A stretch of DNA of 19,767 bases from Acetobacter sp. GTDB taxonomy: Bacteria > Pseudomonadota > Alphaproteobacteria > RF32 > CAG-239. The notes below the pieces were generated by a model. It saw only the letters and a list, made by a program, of their open reading frames with translations. It searched no databases and was not told the DNA's origin. The stretch spans positions 79,791-99,557 of the forward strand of contig JAMPED010000007.1 of assembly GCA_023665325.1 (NCBI GenBank), given 5' to 3'. The translations under genes were made by a program, and so were the position numbers. Positions 7,302 to 15,527 of this stretch are shown here, in pieces; position 1 is the stretch's first letter; each line of letters starts with the position of its first letter.

Positions 7302-8161
7302 TCTAAAACCTCTGCGGTTTCAGCGTCTGGCAAAACATCGTAAGCAATAATTTTGACGATTTCTAAGTTTGAGGGGGTGAATAGAGGTAGGGCAGTGATG
7401 GTATCAACATCAACCTTTTGGATGCGGGCAATCGGTAAATCTGGGGGGAGCCCTCCGCCAACACCAGAGGTGACAAGTAAATCATTTTTGTGAAGTTCTG
7501 GCAGCAATGGGGTAAAAATTAGCTTAAGTTCGTGTGTATTTCCTCCTACTAGGATGCCTCGGTCACGACTTTTTTGAGAGATAACAGGAATTTTTGAGTT
7601 AATATCAGTGATAAGGGTTACACGAGCATATTTGCCACTAACGATATCAATGCGTCCAATCATTCCGTCTGTATTAACTACTGCATAACCGCTTTTTATT
7701 TGTTCGGCATTTTCACCTAAATATAGGATGAGGGAATTTGCAAATGCGCTGCCGCTTTCAGCTATGACACGTGCCGTATAGCTCTGGGTTGTTGGGGTAT
7801 CTAGATGATGCAATAATTTTTTTAATAGAGAATTTTCAGCTTTGAGTGCTCTCATTTTGTCTTTAAGAAGGAATAATTCGTCATTTTCTTTTTGTAAACG
7901 CTTATTTTCTTCATAAACATTCATTATTTCCGATGTTTTTTTATAGCCGTAGCTTAAGCCTTCAGCGGGGAGAGTGACAACGTGTATCAGAGGGGCTGTG
8001 ATATAGAAGACACCTTTAGAGATACCAGAGATTATACCTAAGTCAATTTTGTGTACTAAAATCAAGAGCAGGGCTAAAACAAACAGCCCTGCTACCATAA
8101 AGTTTTTGAGCAAGCGTAGTACATAATTTTCTTTGAAGAATAATATCCGTTGCCGTTTCAT
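7298..8161 (-). CDS. mreC: Rod-shape determining protein MreC
   Basis: A 287-residue protein with one N-terminal membrane span (about residues 19-37), a coiled coil (about 73-120, rich in E, K and L) and a C-terminal beta-rich periplasmic domain. Family landmarks are SYTARVIAESGSAFANSLIL, GYAVVNTDGMIGRI, VSGKYARVTLITDINSKIPV, RGILVGG, and DLLVTSGVGGGLPPDLPIA. MreC links MreB inside the cell to PBP2 and RodA in the membrane. It starts 16 bases after mreB and has AAAGGAG 5 to 6 bases upstream. Its final codons overlap the mreD start by 4 bases, so the two are almost certainly translated together. Confidence 0.95.
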   Translation of the reverse strand: MKRQRILFFKENYVLRLLKNFMVAGLFVLALLLILVHKIDLGIISGISKGVFYITAPLIHVVTLPAEGLSYGYKKTSEIMNVYEENKRLQKENDELFLLKDKMRALKAENSLLKKLLHHLDTPTTQSYTARVIAESGSAFANSLILYLGENAEQIKSGYAVVNTDGMIGRIDIVSGKYARVTLITDINSKIPVISQKSRDRGILVGGNTHELKLIFTPLLPELHKNDLLVTSGVGGGLPPDLPIARIQKVDVDTITALPLFTPSNLEIVKIIAYDVLPDAETAEVLE

Positions 8162-8177
8162 TTATGCTCCTTTAGTA

Positions 8178-9218
<1,041 letters not shown>

Positions 9219-9266
9219 TTACCCCCGTTAAATTATATATTGCTTTTCTTTTTAAGTATAAAACGC

Positions 9267-10208
9267 TTATTTTGCAAGATATTTATGTGCTTTTTTAATA
9301 TCATCAACAAAATTTTTCTCCTTTGTCTCTCCTGTGTTAAAACATACGTCTGGTTTGTAGCGGTTATTAAACCACGTGCACTGGCGTTTAGCGTATTGTC
9401 GTGTGCGTAGTTTAGCGTTTTCGATAGCCTCTTCTAAAGAGCAATTTCCCTTGATATATGCTTTTAATTCTTGTACACCGAGTGCACGCATTGCTGGAAG
9501 CGAATCGGGAAGATTGCGTGCAACAAGAGCTTTAGCTTCTTCAATAGCACCTGCTTTTATCATTTCATCAAAACGGAGACGTCCACGCATATCTAAAGTT
9601 TCTCTAGGAACTTTGATATAACTTAATACAAAATCAGTTGAATCGTATATTTTTTTGAGAGGTATACTATGCCAATAGGTTAAGTTTTTGCCGGTATGCA
9701 ACCAGATTTCGATTGCACGGCGAATACGAGTGGTATCGTTTGGATTTAGTCTTTCAGCAGTGGTAGTATCGATTTTTTGTAGTTCGGTGTATAAATTTTT
9801 TAGTCCGTTGTTTTGTAGCATATCATCTACTTTTTGCCGAATTTCGGTTGGTGTTTCAGGGATGGGAGTTACACCGTTGATTAGTGATTCGATATAAAGT
9901 CCTGTCCCTCCGACAACGATTGGTGTTTTGTTTTGTGCTCTGGCTGTGTTAATTTCTTTTGTGCAGAGTTTTAACCAGTCTACAACATTGCCATTGTGTG
10001 CGGCGTCGTATATGCTATAGAGTTTGTGTGGCACTCGAGCAGTTTCTTCTGCTGTGGGGGTTGCTGCCAGTATCGGAATATCTTTATAAACTTGCATCGA
10101 ATCGGCATTGATAACTACGCCGTCAAGTTCCTCGGCGACATTTAGTGCCAAGGCGGATTTTCCGGAAGCAGTTGGACCGGCGATGACGATTATTTTAGAG
10201 GTCTGCAT
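9267..10208 (-). CDS. miaA: tRNA dimethylallyltransferase MiaA
   Basis: A 313-residue enzyme that transfers a dimethylallyl group to A37 of tRNAs reading codons that start with U. The Walker A P-loop GPTASGKS is at residues 11-18. DSMQVYK (36-42), VVGGTGLYIESLINGV, and RTRQYAKRQCTWFNNR near the C-terminus are family signatures. The start at 10208 is chosen because GGAAGAAG precedes it and MQTSKIIVIAGP is the natural N-terminus; the longer frame from 10235 adds nine unconserved residues. The start lies inside the end of ddl (19-base overlap), so the two genes are probably translationally coupled. Confidence 0.96.
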   Translation of the reverse strand: MQTSKIIVIAGPTASGKSALALNVAEELDGVVINADSMQVYKDIPILAATPTAEETARVPHKLYSIYDAAHNGNVVDWLKLCTKEINTARAQNKTPIVVGGTGLYIESLINGVTPIPETPTEIRQKVDDMLQNNGLKNLYTELQKIDTTTAERLNPNDTTRIRRAIEIWLHTGKNLTYWHSIPLKKIYDSTDFVLSYIKVPRETLDMRGRLRFDEMIKAGAIEEAKALVARNLPDSLPAMRALGVQELKAYIKGNCSLEEAIENAKLRTRQYAKRQCTWFNNRYKPDVCFNTGETKEKNFVDDIKKAHKYLAK

Positions 10209-11101
10209 TCGGCTTCTTCCACAAGGGTTGCACAAAGGTCTTCATAGCTGATGCCTAGATATTTTGCTTGTTCGGGAACTAAGGATAAGCCTGTCATTCC
10301 GGGGTGAGTGTTTATCTCTAAAAATACGACACCATCTTCTGGGTTATATCGAAAATCTGAACGGGAAACCGTTTTGCAGCCGAGTTTGATGTGGATGATT
10401 TCGGCATAAGTTTTGCAAAGTTCTGCGATTTCTTCGGGGAGGTTAGCAGGGAGAATGTGTTCGGTTTTTCCGGTTGTGTATTTATTGGTATAATCGTAGA
10501 ATCCTTCTTTTGCTCGCATTTCTGTTACAATATGTGCTTTTCCCTGGTAACACATCACTGTTAACTCCTGTCCTGCGATATATTTTTCAACTAATAATTC
10601 AGTTGTTGGATCGTCATAGCGGATTTTGAAAATATCTTCCGGTTTTTCAACAATAAACACGCCAACAGATGAGCCGTCGGCAACGGGTTTGACCACAAAC
10701 GGACGAGGAAGTGTAGGACCGGTGGTGATAAATTCTTTGGCGGTCATCTTACGTCCAAATGCGGTTTTGATATTAGCTTTTTCAGCGATAAGTTTGGTTA
10801 AATATTTGTTCATTCCTACGCAAGATGCAGTCATTCCGGAATGAGTATAGGGTATTTGTAGGAGGTCTAAAAGCGCAGGAATTGTGCCATCTTCTCCCCA
10901 GTTTCCGTGCAGAGCGTTAAAGACAACATCTGGTTTTTCTTGGTTTAAGTTATTGATGAGTTTTTTCGCATCTGTGAGGTCGTGTTCAATTACATCATAA
11001 TCTTTTTTTCTTAGTGCTTCAGCAACGGCTTTACCACTTTGTAGGCTGACATTGCGTTCAGAGGAAAATCCTCCCATTAACACCATTACTTTTTTAGTCA
11101 T
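10190..11101 (-). CDS. ddl: D-alanine--D-alanine ligase
   Basis: A 303-residue ATP-grasp ligase that joins two D-alanines for the peptidoglycan stem peptide. Landmarks are VMVLMGGFSSERNVSLQSG at the N-terminus, NALHGNWGEDGTIPALLDLL, PFVVKPVADGSSVGV (the ATP-grasp loop), LVEKYIAGQELTV, and the magnesium-binding end FLEINTHPGMTGLSLVPEQA. Both length and motif order are normal. AGAGG precedes the start. It is the first gene of the minus-strand cluster and overlaps miaA. In many proteobacteria ddl lies with murC, murB and ftsQ, so placement ahead of mreB is a local arrangement that ties precursor supply to the elongation genes. Confidence 0.96.
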   Translation of the reverse strand: MTKKVMVLMGGFSSERNVSLQSGKAVAEALRKKDYDVIEHDLTDAKKLINNLNQEKPDVVFNALHGNWGEDGTIPALLDLLQIPYTHSGMTASCVGMNKYLTKLIAEKANIKTAFGRKMTAKEFITTGPTLPRPFVVKPVADGSSVGVFIVEKPEDIFKIRYDDPTTELLVEKYIAGQELTVMCYQGKAHIVTEMRAKEGFYDYTNKYTTGKTEHILPANLPEEIAELCKTYAEIIHIKLGCKTVSRSDFRYNPEDGVVFLEINTHPGMTGLSLVPEQAKYLGISYEDLCATLVEEAECRPLK

Positions 11102-11175
11102 TATTTAACCTCTTATAATCTAATATTTTTGTAATGTGATGATTTTAAAAGAAAAAAATTAAGAAAGGTTAAAAA

Positions 11176-11949
11176 TTGTTTAGAAAATTTGTTTTATTTT
11201 CGGTGTTATTTTGGTCGACAGAGGTTTATGCAGAAAGTATTTCGCAGAAGATGGATGTGGAAATCGGGGTGTTTGATGCTGCGGAAATAACACTTGATTA
11301 TGAAGAGCGGGATGGGCGCTATGATATTCGAGCAATGGTTAAAACTGCAAATTTGTTTGACACTTTATATCCTTTTAGCGGTCAATATCAAAGTATAGGC
11401 AAGGTATTGAAACAATGTGGAATTTTACCTCAGCAATATATTACCTCAAATAAAACTAGAAGCCATAAACGGCGCAAAAGATTGTTTTATGATGATGAAG
11501 GTAAAGCGTATAAAAGTGTTTCAGCTAAGGATGAAAAGGAGAAAGTACGACAGATTACCAATGTGCCGCAAAATGCAGATGCGGCAGATTTGCAAGCTGT
11601 GTTTGCGGAGTTGATTCATAACTTTCGCCAAAAGAAAAGCTGCGCTCTTTCACGAGAGGTTTATGACGGGAAGAAGCATTATAAAGTGATTGTGCGGGAT
11701 GTTCAGCGGGCGAATCGGTTATTTGAGGGGCTGAACCGAACGGAAAATGCTTATCAGTGTTCTATTTATATTGAAAACTTAAAGAACAATAATGATAATA
11801 TTTTATGGGATGTGAGTGCTGATAAACCGATAAATGTATGGATTGGCTATGATGAAAAGGCAAAAATGCCATATCTTTTGGAAATAAAGATTGACTCTAC
11901 ACCTTTAGGGGAGCTAAAAGTATCTCCAAAGACTTTGGAACTTAAATAA
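11176..11949 (+). CDS. DUF3108 family periplasmic protein
   Basis: A 257-residue predicted exported protein. The first 19 residues form a signal peptide (basic MFRK, hydrophobic core, VYA-E cleavage site). The mature part resembles DUF3108: a beta-rich protein with YDIRAMVKTANLFDTLYPFSGQYQSIG near the N-terminus and a C-terminal NVWIGYDEKAKMPYLLEIKIDSTPLGELK strand set. The function of the family is not established. The start codon is TTG at 11176, chosen because AAGAAAGG precedes it at good spacing and it gives a complete signal peptide. Two cysteines, in KQCGIL and KKSCAL, may form a disulfide. It is divergent from ddl across 74 bases and is followed 12 bases later by trhP, so they are probably one operon. 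Confidence 0.85.
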   Translation: MFRKFVLFSVLFWSTEVYAESISQKMDVEIGVFDAAEITLDYEERDGRYDIRAMVKTANLFDTLYPFSGQYQSIGKVLKQCGILPQQYITSNKTRSHKRRKRLFYDDEGKAYKSVSAKDEKEKVRQITNVPQNADAADLQAVFAELIHNFRQKKSCALSREVYDGKKHYKVIVRDVQRANRLFEGLNRTENAYQCSIYIENLKNNNDNILWDVSADKPINVWIGYDEKAKMPYLLEIKIDSTPLGELKVSPKTLELK

Positions 11950-11961
11950 GGAAGACAGAAT

Positions 11962-13365
11962 ATGCATAAGTCAGAACTATTATTGCCGGCTGGCTCACTT
12001 GTAAAACTTAAAACAGCGCTTTTGTATGGGGCAGATGCGGTGTATGCTGGAACGCCGGATATGAGTTTAAGAACTCAATCCAAATTTTCTCTTGAAGAAT
12101 TGGAAGAGGGAATTCGTATTGTTCACGAACAAGGAAAAAAAATTTATCTGACGCTTAATTTGTATATTCATAATGAAGAGGCGGCAAAGCTTCCGCAGTT
12201 TGTTGAAACTTTGCGGCGGTTGAAACCAGACGGGGTGTTGATGGCTGACCCTGGGGTTTTTTATTACCTTAAAGAACACGCGCCGGAACTTAACCGCTTT
12301 GTTTCGACCCAAGCGAATATTTGCTCTGCTCAGACGGTTAAATTTTGGCAGTCAATGGGAGCTAAACTTTGTGTGTTAGGGCGAGAGGTTACATTTGCGG
12401 AGATGGAAGAAATTCGCCGTCAATGTCCAGATGTCGAATTAGAGTGTTTTATGCACGGAGCGATGTGTATGTCTTATTCTGGTCGGTGCTTAATCTCGAA
12501 TTTTATGGCAGATAGGAGCGCTAATAAAGGTAAATGTGCGCATTGTTGTCGGTGGCACTATAAGTTACATATCAAAATGAAAGATGGTTCGGTTCGAGAA
12601 CTTGAAGTCAACGATGAAAATAAGAATAATTTTGAATATCTCTTGGAGGAGGATTTTCGCCCTGGGGAGCTTTATGAAGTGGTGGAAGACGAACACGGCA
12701 GTTATTTGCTGAACTCTAAAGATATGTGTATGATGCCGAGGCTTAATGACTTGCTCCGAATCGGGATGGACTCACTTAAAGTTGAAGGACGTAATAAGAC
12801 AGAATATTATGCTGGAACAGTTGCACGTGCATATCGTCAGGCGATTGATGATTACTATGCGAATCCGGAAGAGTGGGATTATACGAAATATATGCCAGAT
12901 TTGATGGGCTTGCAAAACCGTGGATATTGTTTGGGCTTTCACGATGGTAAGCTAACGAATATCAGCCAAAATTATGAATATACTCGTACATTGGGTGAAT
13001 GGCTTTTTGCCGGTTCTATCGTGGAATGGCAGGGGGATGATGCCATTTTTGAGTTGCGCAATTATGTTGCTGGCGGGGAAACAATAGAATTTCTTATCCC
13101 TGGTGGGTTAGAAAACTTCCCGCTGACTTTAAATGAATTTGAAGATGCGGAAACTGGTGAAATTACGTCAAAAGTTTCTGCTGGACAGGGCAAGAAAATC
13201 CGCATTAAACCATCTGCTTGGGGCAGAGATATTGCCGAAGTTAAAAAGCTATTGCCTCAATATGTTATTGCTCGTAAGTTTCAGGGGTTAAAAGGCGAGA
13301 ATGCGGAGATGTATGCCAATAAGTTGGATGAATGGTCTGTTTTGTGTCAAAATAAGAAGTGCTAA
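11962..13365 (+). CDS. trhP: tRNA U34 hydroxylation protein TrhP (peptidase U32 family, YegQ-like)
   Basis: A 467-residue U32-family protein, similar in length and order to E. coli YegQ, now called TrhP, which is needed for prephenate-dependent 5-hydroxyuridine formation at U34 of certain tRNAs. The N-terminus ELLLPAGSLVKLKTALLYGADAVYAG matches the family. The U32 signature ECFMHGAMCMSYSGRC is at 161-176. Cys169, Cys176, Cys192 and Cys196 (the last in CCRW) form the conserved cluster thought to hold an iron-sulfur group. NSKDMCMMPRLNDLL and GMDSLKVEGRNKTEYY lie near residues 250-280. AAGGA precedes the ATG. It follows the DUF3108 gene by 12 bases. Other U32 members (RlhA, UbiU/UbiV) are less similar in length and ending. 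Confidence 0.9.
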   Translation: MHKSELLLPAGSLVKLKTALLYGADAVYAGTPDMSLRTQSKFSLEELEEGIRIVHEQGKKIYLTLNLYIHNEEAAKLPQFVETLRRLKPDGVLMADPGVFYYLKEHAPELNRFVSTQANICSAQTVKFWQSMGAKLCVLGREVTFAEMEEIRRQCPDVELECFMHGAMCMSYSGRCLISNFMADRSANKGKCAHCCRWHYKLHIKMKDGSVRELEVNDENKNNFEYLLEEDFRPGELYEVVEDEHGSYLLNSKDMCMMPRLNDLLRIGMDSLKVEGRNKTEYYAGTVARAYRQAIDDYYANPEEWDYTKYMPDLMGLQNRGYCLGFHDGKLTNISQNYEYTRTLGEWLFAGSIVEWQGDDAIFELRNYVAGGETIEFLIPGGLENFPLTLNEFEDAETGEITSKVSAGQGKKIRIKPSAWGRDIAEVKKLLPQYVIARKFQGLKGENAEMYANKLDEWSVLCQNKKC

Positions 13366-13372
13366 AAAACTC

Positions 13373-13401
13373 TTTACAAATAAAAAGATATGGTGTATAA
13401 G
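13373..13401 (+). promoter_or_regulatory. Sigma70-type promoter for rplQ
   Basis: TTTACA (13373-13378) and TATAAG (13396-13401) are separated by exactly 17 bases. It starts 8 bases after the trhP stop, so rplQ has its own transcription start near 13408. Confidence 0.75.
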
Positions 13402-13407
13402 CCGTGT

Positions 13408-13569
13408 CAGATTGTGAGAATCGCTTACGCTTTTAGTATTGATGGAAATATCAATATAATATTGGGGGGTGATTTTCCTATTTGGTCTGCATACACGAGG
13501 GTGGTGCAGATGTGAGTAATTATCCGCCTTGAGTTTCAAGGCACAGAAAAAAGACGAAAGGAATCTAAT
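13408..13569 (+). promoter_or_regulatory. Structured 5' leader of rplQ, candidate cis-regulatory RNA
   Basis: About 160 bases lie between the predicted transcription start and the rplQ ATG, and they hold three hairpins. TATTGAT/ATCAATA (13437-13443 with 13450-13456) has a 6-base loop. TCTGCA/TGCAGA (13486-13491 with 13505-13510) contains an inner CAC-GAGG-GTG stem (13494-13503). GCCTTGA/TCAAGGC (13526-13532 with 13536-13542) has a 3-base loop. The ribosome binding site AAAGGA is at 13557-13562. No convincing coding frame is seen. I do not recognise a known riboswitch or leader family. A ribosomal-protein autoregulatory leader is the simplest guess. Confidence 0.5.
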
Positions 13570-14016
13570 ATGAGACACGGTGACGCACATAGACGTTTTA
13601 ATATGCCGAAAAGCCAGAGAAGAGCTTTGTTTGCTAACTTGACAAATGCTTTATTAACACACGAACAAATTACAATTACTTTGCCAAGAGCTAAAGAACT
13701 TAGAACTTTTGCTGAAAGTATGATTACATATGCTAAAAAAGGTGATTTGAATTCTCGTCGTTTGGCTTTGTCTTTCTTACGTGATAAGGAAGTTGTTTCT
13801 AAGCTTTTTTCTGTTTTGGCTGAACGTTATAAAGAGCGTAATGGTGGTTATACACGCGTTTTGAAATCTGGTTTCAGATATGGCGATTGCGCTCCGATGG
13901 CTATCATTGAATTGGTTGACAGAGATGTTAACGCAAAAGGTTTGAAAGACATTGAACGTGTTAAAGCAGAAAAAGCTGCGGCTGAGGCTGCTGCTAATGA
14001 AGCTGCCGCTGCTTAA
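13570..14016 (+). CDS. rplQ: 50S ribosomal protein L17
   Basis: A 148-residue L17 of the large ribosomal subunit. The N-terminus MRHGDAHRRFNMPKSQRRAL, the segment HEQITITLPRAKELRTFAE, the middle RYKERNGGYTRVLKSGFRYGD and the ending MAIIELVDRD are all family-typical. The last 25 or so residues form an Ala/Glu/Lys-rich tail that makes it longer than E. coli L17 (127 residues). AAAGGA lies 7 bases before the ATG. In most bacteria rplQ follows rpoA at the end of the alpha operon; here the upstream gene is trhP, and rplQ has its own promoter, leader and terminator. Confidence 0.97.
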   Translation: MRHGDAHRRFNMPKSQRRALFANLTNALLTHEQITITLPRAKELRTFAESMITYAKKGDLNSRRLALSFLRDKEVVSKLFSVLAERYKERNGGYTRVLKSGFRYGDCAPMAIIELVDRDVNAKGLKDIERVKAEKAAAEAAANEAAAA

Positions 14017-14035
14017 CTATAAGCGATAAAGTTTG

Positions 14036-14069
14036 AAATCCCTGAGGCTAGTGTCTCGGGGATTTTTTT
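14036..14069 (+). terminator. Rho-independent terminator of rplQ
   Basis: AAATCCCTGAG (14036-14046) pairs with CTCGGGGATTT (14055-14065), an 11-bp stem with one G-U pair around an 8-base loop. It runs into an uninterrupted T-tract (14063-14069). Confidence 0.92.
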
Positions 14070-14085
14070 ATGAAGATTTTTTTTA

Positions 14086-14114
14086 TTTACAATATTTTAA
14101 AACTGTGGTATTAT
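14086..14114 (+). promoter_or_regulatory. Sigma70-type promoter for the ankyrin-repeat gene
   Basis: TTTACA (14086-14091) and TATTAT (14109-14114) are separated by exactly 17 bases, directly after the rplQ terminator. The leader to the ATG at 14221 would be about 100 bases, AT-rich and without an obvious strong hairpin. Confidence 0.65.
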
Positions 14115-14220
14115 TGTGAATGTGTGGAAAAAAGTTTTAAGTATGAAGAATATATGTATAAATATTAAAAATGATATAGTTAATAGCCAAGACAGCTTTA
14201 TGTGGTAAAGGAGAATAATT

Positions 14221-15018
14221 ATGACTGATAAGAACAATGAGGGAATTTTAGGAAGTCTGTGGAATAAAACTAAAGCTTTGAAATATGAGTATTGGGATGG
14301 TTTAAATGCGGCGGATGCTGATAATAAAGCAAAATATGGTGTGACAAAAGATGGGGCAACGCAAGGTCTTAAAAATTGGGTAAAAGATAATGAACTTGTT
14401 TGGACATCAGATGATTCTAAAAGCTCAATTAAGAATTTAGAAAATTTAGTTGCTGCAGGTGCAAATGTTAATGTTGTTAATGATGATGGGACTGCTTTAA
14501 TGATTGTATGCGAGTGTGTTCCTGAAATTGCAGAAGAAAAAGCACAAGAAACCATAAAATATTTACTAGATCACGGAGCAGATATAAATAAACAAGATAA
14601 AAATGGACAGACTCCTCTGATGCACAGTATGCATAATATAAATGAATTAGGAGGAAATGTGGCGGTGGTAACTGAATTGCTAAAGCATCATCCTGATTTA
14701 GCGCTTAAAAATAACTCTGGAAAAACAGTTATGGATATTGCTAAAGTGTGTGTTGAAGATGCAAAAGCAAGAGGAGATACTGAGGCATTGGTGCGATATG
14801 AAAAAGTGTATGCTCTGTTGAAAGAAGAAGAGAAAAGACAAATAGGACACGATATGCATAATCAAGGAAAAGTTGCTAAACCTTTAAATAATGTGCAGGA
14901 AGCAGATAAACAAATTGATAATAGATTGGCAGCAAAACAGGCGGCAAATACAAAATCTCAAACAAGAGAAAGTTTGCAAAGTAAGACTGTGCCGGTGAGA
15001 GGAAGTGAAGGAAGGTAA
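14221..15018 (+). CDS. Ankyrin-repeat protein
   Basis: A 265-residue protein with about three ankyrin-type repeats between residues 68 and 180. The repeat-end pattern is clear in NLVAAGANVNVVNDDGTALM, YLLDHGADINKQDKNGQTPLM and LLKHHPDLALKNNSGKTVMDIA. The N-terminal 65 residues (rich in Asn, Asp, Lys and Trp) and the charged C-terminal 80 residues match nothing I know; the tail from about 210 is Gln/Asn/Lys/Ala-rich and looks disordered. There is no signal peptide or membrane span. AAGGAG lies 8 bases upstream. Ankyrin proteins bind other proteins; in host-associated bacteria many are secreted effectors, but a housekeeping role cannot be excluded. It has its own promoter and terminator. Confidence 0.85.
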   Translation: MTDKNNEGILGSLWNKTKALKYEYWDGLNAADADNKAKYGVTKDGATQGLKNWVKDNELVWTSDDSKSSIKNLENLVAAGANVNVVNDDGTALMIVCECVPEIAEEKAQETIKYLLDHGADINKQDKNGQTPLMHSMHNINELGGNVAVVTELLKHHPDLALKNNSGKTVMDIAKVCVEDAKARGDTEALVRYEKVYALLKEEEKRQIGHDMHNQGKVAKPLNNVQEADKQIDNRLAAKQAANTKSQTRESLQSKTVPVRGSEGR

Positions 15019-15033
15019 ATCCCTTCCTTTTTT
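15008..15033 (+). terminator. Rho-independent terminator of the ankyrin gene
   Basis: AAGGAAGG (15008-15015) pairs with CCTTCCTT (15022-15029) around TAAATC, followed by T residues to 15033. The left arm includes the last codons and the stop codon falls in the loop. The end overlaps the last codon of the convergent small membrane protein gene by two bases. Confidence 0.8.
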
Positions 15034-15256
15034 AATTTTCTGAATTAATTGTATTTGAATTTGCTATGTTGTCAATGGCGGAGGTGGCTTCGTTTTTCAT
15101 ATCACGGATTGTTTCTACGCTTCCATTTTTGACCTCTTCGGCAGCTTGCCCGATTGTTGTATCAGAGTTAATAGAGCCGGTGTAGGCGGCGCGGATGAGT
15201 ACGTAGATGGCAACGATGACTAAAAAATATATAATATAAGTGATGATTTTTCCCAT
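15032..15256 (-). CDS. 74-residue single-span membrane protein
   Basis: The start at 15256 is fixed by AAGGAGG 7 bases upstream; a longer frame from 15304 would run through the preceding small gene. Residues 4-21 form one hydrophobic span (IITYIIYFLVIVAIYVLI) ending at Arg22. It is followed by a polar, Ser/Asn/Glu/Thr-rich tail of about 50 residues (TIGQAAEEVKNGSVETIRDM and beyond) that may be helical. I recognise no family. The first 25 residues align without gaps to the whole of the 25-residue protein encoded just upstream. The function is unknown; a membrane-stress, assembly or toxin-like role are all conceivable. Confidence 0.78.
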   Translation of the reverse strand: MGKIITYIIYFLVIVAIYVLIRAAYTGSINSDTTIGQAAEEVKNGSVETIRDMKNEATSAIDNIANSNTINSEN

Positions 15257-15279
15257 TGTTTCCTCCTTAAGCTTTCTTC

Positions 15280-15357
15280 TTAGATAAATGAACGAATAAG
15301 CCAAATTAAAATGACGGCAATTAAAATATACACGAGATAACGAATAGCTGTTTCCAT
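15280..15357 (-). CDS. 25-residue single-span membrane peptide
   Basis: A short frame runs from ATG at 15357 to TAA at 15280. AAAGGA lies about 7 bases upstream of the ATG. The product begins METAIRYLVYIL, continues IAVILIWLI and ends RSFI: one hydrophobic helix with Arg at each border. The next gene starts after a 23-base gap with its own strong ribosome binding site. Aligned without gaps, it shares M1, I5, Y7, Y10, L12, V15, L20, I21 and R22 with the 74-residue neighbour, and most other positions are conservative changes. That pattern and the ribosome binding site are the reasons to treat this as a real gene. It lacks the neighbour's polar tail. Confidence 0.68.
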   Translation of the reverse strand: METAIRYLVYILIAVILIWLIRSFI

Positions 15358-15395
15358 AATTTTTTCCTTTGCTAATGAGTTTATTTGACGAATGT

Positions 15396-15424
15396 TAGAT
15401 AATCCTTCTTGAAGATGGTTTAAA
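15396..15424 (-). promoter_or_regulatory. Weak candidate promoter for the two small membrane proteins
   Basis: On the minus strand TTTAAA (15424-15419) and TATCTA (15401-15396) are 17 bases apart, placing a start about 30 bases before the 25-residue frame. The match to consensus is poor. Confidence 0.25.
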
Positions 15425-15497
15425 GAGCCTGTGACGGATGAAAGAATATTTTATGGTTGTTTCATCTATTTACGCAAAGGTTGTTCGTATGACTGAA

Positions 15498-15522
15498 AAA
15501 GAAGAACTTGAGGTTCTTCTTT
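15498..15522 (-). terminator. Terminator downstream of the CPIS protein gene
   Basis: AAAGAAGAAC (15498-15507) and GTTCTTCTTT (15513-15522) are perfect inverted repeats around a 5-base loop. On the minus strand the stem is followed by further T residues (positions 15500 down to 15496). It lies 5 bases past the stop of the gene at 15528-15971 and separates it from the small membrane protein pair. Confidence 0.75.
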
Positions 15523-15527
15523 GACTG

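Noticed and set aside
11102..11175. Divergent promoters between ddl and the DUF3108 gene
   Set aside because: Promoters must lie here or further upstream, and TATAAG-like boxes can be seen, but no pair of boxes with good spacing could be chosen on either strand.
14097..14555. Minus-strand 152-residue hydrophobic frame opposite the ankyrin gene start
   Set aside because: It covers the promoter and leader of the ankyrin gene in antisense; the hydrophobic composition is what antisense AT-rich DNA gives.
15438..15524. A 28-codon plus-strand frame beginning MKEYFMVV in the gap before the CPIS protein gene
   Set aside because: There is no ribosome binding site or credible promoter, and its 3' end is the minus-strand terminator hairpin. 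It is more likely chance.
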